Source: Chitinophaga ginsengisoli
GTDB taxonomy: Bacteria > Bacteroidota > Bacteroidia > Chitinophagales > Chitinophagaceae
DNA: 64,000 nt
Assembly: GCF_003014595.1 (NCBI RefSeq)
Contig: NZ_PYGK01000011.1
Coordinates: forward strand, 1 to 64,000
Direction: 5' to 3'
Shown here: positions 37,012 through 45,732 of the stretch, one piece after another
Layout of the letters: each line of letters opens with the position of its first letter
Position numbering within the stretch: position 1 is the first letter of the stretch
Made by a program: the position numbers and the translations under genes
Notes under the pieces: generated by a model
What the model was told of the DNA's origin: nothing
What the model saw: only the letters and a program-made list of their open reading frames with translations
The model's database searches: none

Positions 37012-40000
37012 CTTTGATCTATATTTTTGAAGTGAGTAATTTGATGATATTCGCCTGTAGTTCGCCCCTTCTGTTTTCCATTTACGATTTTATTATTTGG
37101 TACTTTATTTGTAAAATCAACATATCTTCTTTCGCCTGTTAAAGCTGTGTTTTCTATTCTGAAATAATCTCCAAGATTATCATAAACAACCTGAATCTTT
37201 GTTTCATCATTACGATAAATAGTTTTTTGTCCTGTTTCTCCTAAAACCCCCTCAGCCCCAGGAGCAAATTGCTCTATCGCCTCCTTCAAACTAGCTTTAG
37301 GCCATCCATCCGAATACTCTGCTGCACGCCCTGCGCCATCCAGCTTTGCCTTCGTCTGCGCTGTTACTTTAAACCCTTCCGCAGCTTTAGCGCCAGTTTC
37401 TGCAGCTTTTGAACTGAGGACGAACTCTTTAGCGGCGACGGTAGTTAGTTTTACTTCCAGCCCGCCAATACCGGTGGCCGCAGCTAAGGGATTTTTGCGG
37501 AAGTCTTCCAGAAGTAATTGGGGCGTTGTTGTTCCAGTCGCGATACGGTCCTTGAAGTTATTGATTCCTTGCTGTACTTTTTCGCGGATGAAATTCTTTT
37601 GATTGGTGATGTTGCGTCGGAAATTGTCTTTTGCGCTGGCAGCAAAGTTCAGGAGCCGCAAAAATAGACCGTCGCCAGGACCGGGCCAGTCGCCTGAGGG
37701 GTCGCTATAGCGGATGGGGTTGTCAAAGTTGGAGACGTAGGGGGACCACGATTCCATGTGGTCAATCTTTGGGTCGATCTGCTTCCACCTGCCAATCTGA
37801 GGGTCTAAGGTGCGGTGAAGTGCGTCGTATTGATGGAGGTGAAGATCTTCACTGAAGTCGATACCGTTATATCTTTTCCGGTTTTCGGGATACAGCCTTC
37901 CTTTTAAGGCATTGCTGCTGATGCCCGCCATCGTCAGGCCGAATGGATAGTAGTGCGTTTCTTCAAGCAACGCACCGCCATTGTGGGTGACTACCAGGTT
38001 ATCGAAGAATACATCCTGCCCGCTTTCATTGCTGGTGTAGATGTAAATGAAGCCCGTCTTTTTTATACGCATCTTCTGTACGCCGATAGTCTGTAAGGCA
38101 TCTATGCCGCTGCCTACCTGCCGCATACCGGAGTTCTCGTCTACGAGGTTGAACTGATCGTCAAATAGTACATAGCTGAGATAGGCTTTCGGCTTGTCTG
38201 GCTGATTCTGGGAGGCGTCCAGGTTCTTTAGCTGGTTGTAGGTGCTACTGCTAAAGGTGTATACTGGTGAAGTGCTGCCCGTGGACTCATGGATGCCGTC
38301 TACGGCGCCTGTTCCGCTGAATGCATCTAAAATAGCGGATACCATGGCCGTTATGGTGGTGCTGGAGGTCACTGCACCTGCATGCTTGTATAGGGCCCTC
38401 ACGCCTATCTGAATGCTGTCGCCCGCCATTACCCTTAATACCAGCGATGGTCCGATTTTCTGCCCGTTTATGGCGTTGAGCCGCGATACGTAGGCGTTGG
38501 GATTAGTGGTGTTGTCTGTTGGATAATTGGCTGGTTTTGGTGTACGGGTATTGTCAATGTTGCTGAATAAGGCATTTTCAACGCCTCCCATGGCCGTTTC
38601 CATGGTGGCGGCGTAAATAGCGGTATCTTTCTGACTGCCGAGTACCATGCGGACGTTGCCCAGTTGGTCTTTTATGAAATAGTCGAAGGTATAACTGACT
38701 GCTTGTCCCGTTTTGTATATTGGCCGGATCCTCCCCTCTTCGTGGGATATCAATTGTAAGCTATCCTGTTCGTATTGGAAATCATTGATGTAATGAGTTG
38801 TACGGAATAACTGCGGCTGCACACTGACGTCAGATACTATTTTTGCCAACCGTTCACCTGTACCTCCTGCGTAGAGGTAGTATATGGAGGCCTGTTTGTT
38901 CTTAGCAAAAAGAATGGCAGGTAATTGCTGGTGGTTGTAGTAGATGGAGTCAATGGCTTTATTCTTGTCCTTCGCGATGTTGCCGTTGGGGTCATACCAG
39001 TAGTCCTGTACTTCCCGGCTGTCGGTTTCTGTGAAGTCGCCTAATGTGCTGGCAGGATTGTTCTTTTTGTCTGTTACGTAACTGAGCCGGTTACTGTTGG
39101 TGAAATACCCGTATTTCAGGCTGTCGATTGTCTGCATGACAGGCCCGTTCAACCCCATCTGCTTCATTGAAAAAAGATTGCCGCCCGCGTCATAGGTTAA
39201 ACCACTTACGGAGAAGTCGGCTTTTGTATTCGTCCAGGCAGGACTGCCGCTTTGCTGCTCTGTGAAGTCAGCGCGGGTCAGGCGGTCTGCTTTGTCGTAG
39301 TCATAGCCATAAGCGCGGGGGACACCGTCTGATATGCTTTTCCATTTGATACCGGCGATGTTTCCGGTGTAGTCAACACTATCAAAGCCGTAGTCGTAAC
39401 AGTATTCCTGTCCGAACCAGTTGGAGGTATTATTGGGTGTCGCGACAAACGGCCTGTTTATCGCGCTCAGCCAGCCCCGGATGTTATATTCATACTGTAG
39501 TGACGCTAACTGCGTGGCGGGTCCTGTTACGTCCAGCCGTTTTGTTTTCAGTCGTCCGAGTTCGTCGTAGGTATTAACGGCTATGGTGCGTTGCAGCGCG
39601 GGATTGTCGTTGATGCGTTTTTTGATGCTGTCAATCCTGCCCATAGCGTCATAGTCGAATTGCGTGAGTATGGTCGTCTGCGGCGTCAGCGCGCTACGCG
39701 GATTGCTGTGTTTCAGATAGGTGCTCAATACCTTACCACTGAAATCATAGAGGGTGTTCGTTACATCCCTCCCACCCGGCATATTGTCTGCGATGGTCTG
39801 GACCACCCGGCCTTTGTCGTTGTAGTAGATGGTGGTGGTATTGAACTGTTCCATGGCTTCAATACGCGAACACCTGCCGGTTATCAGGCCCCTTGTCATC
39901 GTGCTGGCTGTCGCTGGTAGTGCTTCTGCATAAGGATTGGCGCCCGCCTGTACTTTTGTAAGGTCGGTGGTGATATATGTTTGCCTGCCGGGAAAATTGT

Positions 40001-41246
40001 AGTTGTCGTAATAAGTGTTTGTCAATACCCGTAAGGCGGAAGAGTCAATGAATGGGAAGGCATTCGACGGGTTAAACCCCGCCTGGTTAATAGCTGTCTG
40101 CATGGCTTCCCGGCTTCTGCCGTCATAGAACAAGGCTGTTTGCTGCTCCCGATCCAGCTGGTCATAATAAGTACCGTGCCACATGCCCAGGGCTTTCAGA
40201 ATACCATCCCGTTTGCCTATCAGCCTGTCTCTTTCATCGTATACCATTTCTGTACTGTCGGCACCCGGAATCTTTTGTACGATCAGCCGGCTACGTTTGT
40301 CATAGCGATAGCAGAAACATAACTCATTGGCTATTTCAGCGGATATCGTCCAGTTGCTACGAACGGCTTCTGTTGCTTTAGGCGGTATGATGAATCGCAG
40401 GTCTCCCATGCCGTCGAAGACATAGTAAGTACAAAGCCAGCCCATATGAGCAGTGCCGGGAGCTGCTGCCAGCTGCGTCTTCTTCAGCACAATATGTTCT
40501 TCCTTGTCTTTGTATGTGACGGTTTGTGTGCCCGCTTCATTGATGGTGATTTCCTTCAGTAGTTCTCCGCTGCCGTATATCCGGCTGCTGACCGGTATGA
40601 GCGAGGTAGCCGGCAAGTCCCAAAGTCGCACGGAATCGGCTATGCCGTTTACCTGGTATTGCTGCCTTACGGGGTGATTGCCACCTTCTTTCGCCCAGCT
40701 GTTCCCAGGCGCCCAGGTCTGTAATACACGGTTTAAAGGCGAGGCTTCATAAGCTGTTTGTGTGTAGTAAATGCTATCGCTACCTGTTCCGGGTGCCAGG
40801 GCACTATCCCTGTAAAAGGCCCGCTGACTGACAAACGGCGCCATCTCAAAAAGCCCATCATTCACACTTCCCGTCTTCGATACGTAAGGCAGGTATTGGT
40901 ATTGTTCCCTCCCGAAATCGTCATATCCCATCGGGGTGACCAGGTCCTTGCCCGACGGACTAGCACCCTTTTCAACTGTCTGCAATAAGCGCCCCAATCC
41001 GTCGAAATATTGGGTTTCCTGCTTCACTTCTGTTACCGTTCTGGCAGCAGACATCACCACTGCAGTATCAGATACTGGCATTGAAGGCGTCCATGTGCGG
41101 ATGGAATTGATCATCGCCGTGGTATAAAGAGCTGGCGCCGCTACCGGAATAGCCGTAGGTCTGCTGGTATTGGCGGGCCGGTTCTGTGCCCGTAACATTC
41201 CAGCGATGCATAAAGAAATCAATAAAAGAATACTGGTTATTTTCAT
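37008..41246 (-). CDS. Rhs/YD-repeat polymorphic toxin with variable C-terminal domain
   Basis: 1412 residues from the ATG at 41246 (signal peptide MKITSILLLISLCIAGMLRAQ region to about 21); an ATG nine codons upstream is less likely. Residues about 45-130 match the DUF6443 head of Bacteroidota Rhs proteins (YFDGLGRLLQTV, YDDFGREQYQYLPYV). YD repeats follow through the middle, for example YNDKGRVVQTI and YDAMGRIDSI. The Rhs core closes with YDALHRTLDPQIGRWKQIDP and YSDPSGD near residue 1183. The last 230 residues are unrelated to the core: a linker, then a small domain with KTIYRNDETKIQVVYDNLG, YFRIENTAL and GRTTGEYHQITHFKN. That ending looks like a ribonuclease-type toxin tip, but I cannot name the family. 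Confidence 0.9.
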   Translation of the reverse strand: MKITSILLLISLCIAGMLRAQNRPANTSRPTAIPVAAPALYTTAMINSIRTWTPSMPVSDTAVVMSAARTVTEVKQETQYFDGLGRLLQTVEKGASPSGKDLVTPMGYDDFGREQYQYLPYVSKTGSVNDGLFEMAPFVSQRAFYRDSALAPGTGSDSIYYTQTAYEASPLNRVLQTWAPGNSWAKEGGNHPVRQQYQVNGIADSVRLWDLPATSLIPVSSRIYGSGELLKEITINEAGTQTVTYKDKEEHIVLKKTQLAAAPGTAHMGWLCTYYVFDGMGDLRFIIPPKATEAVRSNWTISAEIANELCFCYRYDKRSRLIVQKIPGADSTEMVYDERDRLIGKRDGILKALGMWHGTYYDQLDREQQTALFYDGRSREAMQTAINQAGFNPSNAFPFIDSSALRVLTNTYYDNYNFPGRQTYITTDLTKVQAGANPYAEALPATASTMTRGLITGRCSRIEAMEQFNTTTIYYNDKGRVVQTIADNMPGGRDVTNTLYDFSGKVLSTYLKHSNPRSALTPQTTILTQFDYDAMGRIDSIKKRINDNPALQRTIAVNTYDELGRLKTKRLDVTGPATQLASLQYEYNIRGWLSAINRPFVATPNNTSNWFGQEYCYDYGFDSVDYTGNIAGIKWKSISDGVPRAYGYDYDKADRLTRADFTEQQSGSPAWTNTKADFSVSGLTYDAGGNLFSMKQMGLNGPVMQTIDSLKYGYFTNSNRLSYVTDKKNNPASTLGDFTETDSREVQDYWYDPNGNIAKDKNKAIDSIYYNHQQLPAILFAKNKQASIYYLYAGGTGERLAKIVSDVSVQPQLFRTTHYINDFQYEQDSLQLISHEEGRIRPIYKTGQAVSYTFDYFIKDQLGNVRMVLGSQKDTAIYAATMETAMGGVENALFSNIDNTRTPKPANYPTDNTTNPNAYVSRLNAINGQKIGPSLVLRVMAGDSIQIGVRALYKHAGAVTSSTTITAMVSAILDAFSGTGAVDGIHESTGSTSPVYTFSSSTYNQLKNLDASQNQPDKPKAYLSYVLFDDQFNLVDENSGMRQVGSGIDALQTIGVQKMRIKKTGFIYIYTSNESGQDVFFDNLVVTHNGGALLEETHYYPFGLTMAGISSNALKGRLYPENRKRYNGIDFSEDLHLHQYDALHRTLDPQIGRWKQIDPKIDHMESWSPYVSNFDNPIRYSDPSGDWPGPGDGLFLRLLNFAASAKDNFRRNITNQKNFIREKVQQGINNFKDRIATGTTTPQLLLEDFRKNPLAAATGIGGLEVKLTTVAAKEFVLSSKAAETGAKAAEGFKVTAQTKAKLDGAGRAAEYSDGWPKASLKEAIEQFAPGAEGVLGETGQKTIYRNDETKIQVVYDNLGDYFRIENTALTGERRYVDFTNKVPNNKIVNGKQKGRTTGEYHQITHFKNIDQR

Positions 41247-41563
41247 GGTATGGTTGTAAATAATGATAAACATTACGCGGACTAATGAACGCGCATGTAT
41301 AACTCAACATAGTAACAGTAATAACGGAAACAGAACATAAGCAAAGACAATCAACAATCAATGGAGGCAACACAGCCATACTACACATATCCGGGACCAA
41401 CAAGCATCTATTTGAATCGGAAATTGATGGTTACAATGATAGGTATCGTAGACAACAGCTTTTCATAAAAGGAAACAATGAATGGTTATACAAGAAACTA
41501 ATGGTTAATTAAAGATGCGAAATACGGGTATCTTTTTGACAAAAGAGTTAATGCGAAGTTAAC
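41247..41563. other. AT-rich region upstream of the Rhs gene
   Basis: About 320 bp with no credible gene. It must contain the Rhs promoter, but no TAnnTTTG match was found on the minus strand. Confidence 0.5.
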
Positions 41564-41610
41564 AAAACAAAAAAGTGACGGGAAGGAAGCAAGAATGTTG
41601 ATCCTTCCCG
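41564..41610 (-). terminator. Intrinsic terminator of the NAD-binding protein gene
   Basis: A 9-bp perfect stem (CGGGAAGGA at 41579-41587 with TCCTTCCCG at 41602-41610) followed on the minus strand by ACTTTTTTGTTTTG. It starts 15 bp after the stop codon. Confidence 0.85.
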
Positions 41611-41624
41611 GTAAGGTGCAAACA

Positions 41625-42290
41625 TTACCCCTTCTTTCCCAGGGCAATAATGTCTTTCCCTTCAATTATCTTCTTCGGGTAGCCGTTCAATGTTACATTG
41701 ATCATCGCCTGGCCTATCTCTTCTATTTTTGCAAATCCCCCGGGAAATAGTGCACGACCTATCGGGAACATCCAGCCAATGTATTTGTACAGCGGATGCG
41801 TAAACTTCGCCCCTTCCATGCGCCTGATAAAACCCGGACGGAAGGCAAATACTGCCCGGAAAGGTAATTTTATCAGGTCGTTTTCCGTCTTCCCCTTCAC
41901 CCTCGCCCAGTTTGACCGGCCTTTTTCTGTACTGTCAGTACCCGCACCGGATACATAACAGAAGGTCATATCCCTGTTCAGCTGACTTAGTGTTTCCGCC
42001 ACGTGCATGGTCAGCGTATAGGTCATCCTGTAATAGGTCTCCTTGTCCATTCCTACCGATGAAACGCCCAGGCAGAAGTAACAGGCATTATAACCGCTTA
42101 ACTGGTCCCTGATGGGGCTAAAATCAAAGAAATCGGCATGAATGATCTCTTTCAGCTTCGGATGCGTCACTCCGCAGGTGCGCCTGTTGACGACCAGCAC
42201 CGCTTCTACCTCTTCGCTTAGCAGGCATTCGTGCAGAACGCCCTCTCCTACCATACCTGTCGCTCCCGTAATGATGGCTCTTATTTTCAT
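41625..42290 (-). CDS. NAD(P)-binding epimerase/oxidoreductase-like protein
   Basis: 221 residues from the ATG at 42290; 49 further in-frame residues upstream lack family similarity. The N-terminal Rossmann motif is AIITGATGMVGEGVLHECL, typical of extended/atypical short-chain dehydrogenases. Further landmarks are ACYFCLGVSSVGMDKETYYR and FCYVSGAGTDSTEKGRSNWARVKGKTEN, which hold the Ser and Lys of the active region (the usual Tyr is not obvious). Close relatives in Bacteroidota are annotated only as NAD-dependent epimerases. Substrate unknown. It is monocistronic with its own terminator. Confidence 0.82.
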   Translation of the reverse strand: MKIRAIITGATGMVGEGVLHECLLSEEVEAVLVVNRRTCGVTHPKLKEIIHADFFDFSPIRDQLSGYNACYFCLGVSSVGMDKETYYRMTYTLTMHVAETLSQLNRDMTFCYVSGAGTDSTEKGRSNWARVKGKTENDLIKLPFRAVFAFRPGFIRRMEGAKFTHPLYKYIGWMFPIGRALFPGGFAKIEEIGQAMINVTLNGYPKKIIEGKDIIALGKKG

Positions 42291-42458
42291 AACTCTTACT
42301 GGTTTTCTGGATTGCCGCTCACAGATCAGACAACTGACCCATCGCCCCGTAAAGATAAAAGAAGCGCTCCAACTGCCAAAAGCCGCTTCCCTTCCCTTCT
42401 GATAAACGTGAAATAAGGGAGAATTCGGTCTTGCCATTCATATATCAACCATCCTCTA

Positions 42459-42551
42459 GCCATATATGACCCATATATAACCCATATCTTTTTAGATATG
42501 GATTATATATGGGTCATATATGGCTTATATATGGGTTATATATGGGTTATC
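42459..42551. repeat. 31-bp hairpin plus phased 11-bp repeats
   Basis: Arms at 42459-42489 and 42494-42524 pair over 31 bp with one mismatch and a 4-nt loop (tttt). Within and beyond the right arm the 11-mer TTATATATGGG occurs at 42503, 42525 and 42536, with a variant TCATATATGGC at 42514, so four units follow head to tail at about one helical turn each. The array lies between two divergent genes. It may be a cooperative protein-binding site. Confidence 0.88.
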
Positions 42552-42748
42552 TCAGGGAATAGGCCAGGATAGCGCCCTCACAAAGCATATATCTCAGTCT
42601 AATTTGTCAGTATATTGAAAAATGAGTTGTTAGAAATGACATTCAATGTATATATGACTCATATTATGTTAAATAGAATGTTCGTACACCCTATACCTGA
42701 GGAAGCGAAACCTCCATATAACGAATGCGGAAACAATTCAATGTTTCC

Positions 42749-42756
42749 TATATTTG
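42749..42756 (+). promoter_or_regulatory. -7 box before the DUF2809 gene
   Basis: TATATTTG matches TAnnTTTG and ends 5 bp before the ATG at 42762 (14 bp before a second ATG at 42771). It supports a start here rather than at the upstream in-frame ATG at 42615. Confidence 0.4.
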
Positions 42757-42761
42757 GATGT

Positions 42762-43166
42762 ATGAAACCTATGAGGGCGAAGAATATCCTGCTATACTTT
42801 GTACTGTTCCTGCTTACCATACCCCTGGGATTGGCCACCCGGCTTTACCCGGATTATTTTCCGGATCTTATCAGGATCTATGGAGGCGATGTGCTGTATG
42901 CTACCTGCCTGTTCTTCTTCCTGCGGTTTTTATTCCCTGTTACAGAGTTGGGGAAACTGGGTATTCTCAGTTTCCTCGCATGTATTGTTATCGAGCTACA
43001 GCAATTGTATAAGGCCGGCTGGATCGTGCATTTAAGGCATACCTTCCCCTTTGGGCTGATACTGGGTTATGATTTTGCATTGAGCGACTGCATCTGCTAT
43101 GCGATAGGCTGTCTGCTGGGCATCAGTATTGCGATGTTGCTGGAGCGGTCCTGGGTTGTTCGCTAA
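42762..43166 (+). CDS. DUF2809 family membrane protein
   Basis: 134 residues, four hydrophobic segments. The family pattern is present: IPLGLATRLYPDYFPDLIRI, YGGDVLYATCLFFFLRFLFP, IVIELQQLYKAGWI and LILGYDFALSDCICYAIGCLLG. The start is uncertain: ATGs at 42615, 42741, 42762 and 42771 are all in frame; those near 42762 give the usual family length and follow a promoter box. Function of the family is unknown; it is an inner-membrane protein. Divergent from the NAD-binding protein gene across the 11-bp repeat array. Confidence 0.85.
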   Translation: MKPMRAKNILLYFVLFLLTIPLGLATRLYPDYFPDLIRIYGGDVLYATCLFFFLRFLFPVTELGKLGILSFLACIVIELQQLYKAGWIVHLRHTFPFGLILGYDFALSDCICYAIGCLLGISIAMLLERSWVVR

Positions 43167-43338
43167 ACAAATCCAGGGGTTATACTCCGGGCGCATAACA
43201 CTGAGGCTCTGTCAGGAGTCTATTGTCACGAATGATCCGTTAACCAGCCACGTTAACCCGCTTATCAATTGCGCCCCTTTTTCTATTTATAAATTCCTAT
43301 TTTACCTTCTTCTCAATTTTTTCGTCTAATTCATTGTT

Positions 43339-45108
43339 ATGAAACTAAAACACGTCACGTTGTTGCTATTGATCTCCCTCTCCTTTAAACCCTTCAACAG
43401 CTGGAGTCAGGGCTTCCTCAAAGCCAAAGGAACACAGATCGTCAACCAGAAAGGAGAAAATGTGCTGTTACGCGGCATCGGCCTCGGTGGCTGGATGTTG
43501 CAGGAAGGATATATGTTACGGGTAAACGGCCAGGGCCAGCAACATAAGATCCGTGCGGGTATTGAAAGCCTGATCGGTGCGCAGAAAACACAGGAGTTTT
43601 ATGATGCCTGGCTGGAGAACCATACCACCAAAGCGGATATCGATTCCCTGAAAGCATGGGGCTTCAATTCCGTTCGTTTGCCCATGCACTTCAACCTGTA
43701 TACGCTGCCGGTCGATAAGGAACCTGTAGCCGGACAAAACACCTGGCTGGAAAAAGGATTTGCTATGACAGACAGTCTGCTGGCCTGGTGTAAGGCCAAC
43801 AAGATGTACCTGATCCTGGACCTGCATGCGGCTCCCGGCGGACAAGGCAATGACCTGAACATCTCTGACCGCGATGGCTCCAAACCTTCTCTCTGGGAAA
43901 GCGAGCCAGACCGCCTGAAGACAGTGGCTTTATGGAAGAAGCTGGCAGAACGCTATCAGGATGAACCTTTCATTGGCGCTTATGATATTTTGAATGAGCC
44001 TAACTATGGTTTCGAAGATCCTGAAAATGATAAGAACGGCCTGAAGGAGCAGAACAATGTGCCTCTGAAACAACTGTTGCAGGATATCACCAAAGCGATC
44101 CGCGAGGTGGATAGCCGTCATATCATCATCATTGAGGGTAATGGCTGGGGGAATAACTACAACGGTATGCTGCCGCCCTGGGATAAGAACATGGTACTGA
44201 GTTTTCATAAATACTGGAACTTAAACGACACCAAATCCATCCAGCATATCCTGGATTTCCGTCAGAAATATAACGTGCCGGTATGGTTAGGTGAAACGGG
44301 CGAAAACTCGAATGTCTGGTTCATGGAAGCGATCCGCCTGTTCGAAAAGAACAATATCGGCTGGTCCTGGTGGCCGTTGAAGAAACTTGGCTCGAACAAT
44401 CCACTGGAAATCAGATCCAACGAAAAATACATGCGCGTGATCAACTACATCAGCGGCAAAGGCAGCGCACCTGCCAGCGATATGGCTTATGAAGGTTTGA
44501 TGGAAGTTGCGAGAGGAGCGAATATCCACAACAACATCATCCACCGCGATGTGATCGATGCGATGATCCGTCAGCCTTTCTCTGATAAAACGCTGCCCTT
44601 CAAAAACAACACGATCAACAACACAGGTACGCTGGAAGCGGTGGATTATGACCTGGGGGCCAATCGTGCGGCTTACTTTGATACTGATACGGCAAACTAC
44701 CGGATCAACAATCCTAAATGGGTAGGCGGTAATCGTGGCAGGGTATACCGGAATGATGGTATGGACATTGTTGCTGATTCGGCTAAGGCAGACAGTTATT
44801 ATGTCACCGATTTTGCAACGGGTGAATGGCTGAAGTACACAATAAACATGACCCTGAAAGGAAAATATACACTTTCCTTCATAGCAGCGCCGGGAAAAGC
44901 GCCTGGTAAACTGGCCGTTACAATTGACGGAAAACCAGTTGGCAAGGTAACCGTAGTTCCTGCGAAGGGAAACATGAGTGGTGAATGGCAGACCTACAAC
45001 CTGCAGAACATCGCGCTCAGGAATGGCCGCCAAACCCTCCGGTTATTTGCTGAAGCCGGAGGATTTGACTTGAAAGCCATCCGTTTTGAAAAGTCCCCTG
45101 TACCATAA
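43339..45108 (+). CDS. Secreted GH5-family glycoside hydrolase with C-terminal CBM6-like domain
   Basis: 589 residues with a signal peptide (about 1-24, ending FNSWSQ). The catalytic domain (about 30-380) is a GH5-type barrel: VLLRGIGLGGWMLQEGYM at the start, FNSVRLPMHFN, DLHAAPGG, then the acid/base E220 in YDILNEPNYG and the nucleophile E319 in VWLGETGEN. Residues about 430-585 resemble a family 6/35 carbohydrate-binding module (YYVTDFATGEWLKYTI, LRLFAEAGGFDLKAIRF). It is likely to cut a beta-1,4- or beta-1,3/1,6-glucan outside the cell or in the periplasm; the subfamily was not determined. It is a single gene with a strong terminator and no SusCD pair. Confidence 0.92.
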   Translation: MKLKHVTLLLLISLSFKPFNSWSQGFLKAKGTQIVNQKGENVLLRGIGLGGWMLQEGYMLRVNGQGQQHKIRAGIESLIGAQKTQEFYDAWLENHTTKADIDSLKAWGFNSVRLPMHFNLYTLPVDKEPVAGQNTWLEKGFAMTDSLLAWCKANKMYLILDLHAAPGGQGNDLNISDRDGSKPSLWESEPDRLKTVALWKKLAERYQDEPFIGAYDILNEPNYGFEDPENDKNGLKEQNNVPLKQLLQDITKAIREVDSRHIIIIEGNGWGNNYNGMLPPWDKNMVLSFHKYWNLNDTKSIQHILDFRQKYNVPVWLGETGENSNVWFMEAIRLFEKNNIGWSWWPLKKLGSNNPLEIRSNEKYMRVINYISGKGSAPASDMAYEGLMEVARGANIHNNIIHRDVIDAMIRQPFSDKTLPFKNNTINNTGTLEAVDYDLGANRAAYFDTDTANYRINNPKWVGGNRGRVYRNDGMDIVADSAKADSYYVTDFATGEWLKYTINMTLKGKYTLSFIAAPGKAPGKLAVTIDGKPVGKVTVVPAKGNMSGEWQTYNLQNIALRNGRQTLRLFAEAGGFDLKAIRFEKSPVP

Positions 45109-45172
45109 AATCTTTCATGCCATACGGGCACGGGGCGTTATACACTGATCATCATAAGTTATCAAAATTGAT

Positions 45173-45212
45173 TGAAAAGTCCTGTCAGTTGAAACTGCAG
45201 GACTTTTCATTT
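45173..45212. terminator. Bidirectional terminator
   Basis: A 12-bp perfect stem (TGAAAAGTCCTG at 45173-45184 with its complement at 45198-45209), continued by an inner CAGTT/AACTG pairing. A/T tracts flank both sides. It lies between the convergent GH5 and DUF779 genes. Confidence 0.85.
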
Positions 45213-45223
45213 AGGGATAGTGT

Positions 45224-45595
45224 TTAAGTCAGCGGTTGTGTCGTTTCCAGTTCTGCTATTTCTTCATCAGAGAATACGCGGGACCGGATATGAAATCTGA
45301 CTCCCAGGGGGATTTCCAGTGAAAAACTACTGCCGCGCCCCTTGATGACGTCCAGCATCAATTGCGTGTGTTTCCAGTACTCAAACTGATCCCCGCTCAT
45401 ATAAAACTTACATCCATCCACCTCGCCCAGACATACATCTGCAGCGCCTGTTTTAAACTCTCCTTCCGGAAAGCACATCGGCTGTGAGCCGTCACAACAG
45501 CCCCCACTCTGGTGAAACATGAGGGGGCCATGTCTGTGACGGAGCTCGTTGATCAAGGATATGGCTTCCTCTGTTGCTATGATTCTCTTAGTCAT
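45224..45595 (-). CDS. DUF779 family protein
   Basis: 123 residues, soluble. The family core is intact: LMFHQSGGCCDGSQPMCFPE, GCKFYMSGDQFEYWKHTQL and FSLEIPLGVRFHIRSRVF. The Cys-rich loop suggests metal or redox binding, but the activity is not known. The gene is the usual companion of acetaldehyde-type dehydrogenase genes; here that gene lies 137 bp upstream on the same strand, with a dispersed hairpin element in between. Confidence 0.92.
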   Translation of the reverse strand: MTKRIIATEEAISLINELRHRHGPLMFHQSGGCCDGSQPMCFPEGEFKTGAADVCLGEVDGCKFYMSGDQFEYWKHTQLMLDVIKGRGSSFSLEIPLGVRFHIRSRVFSDEEIAELETTQPLT

Positions 45596-45649
45596 GAAAA
45601 AAGTTAAGACACTGTATAAAAAGTCAGATTAAGCATTTCCTCATAATTA

Positions 45650-45720
45650 AATCATTCGCAGCGATCGGCTCCTAGGGAGCCGCGTTGTTTGTAGCCCGGG
45701 GTGGCTAACCCCGGGTAACC
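45650..45720 (+). repeat. Dispersed double-hairpin element, copy A
   Basis: It begins AATCATTCGCAGCGAT, then hairpin GGCTCC-TAG-GGAGCC, the spacer TTGTTTGTAG and a second hairpin CCCGGGG/CCCCGGG. An inverted copy with the same order of parts is at 55674-55742. It lies between the aldehyde dehydrogenase and DUF779 genes and could tune expression of the latter. Confidence 0.8.
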
Positions 45721-45732
45721 AGATCATTTTTT

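Noticed and set aside
42291-42437. Upstream extension of the NAD-binding protein
   Set aside because: The Rossmann motif starts right after the ATG at 42290; the extra residues are unrelated.
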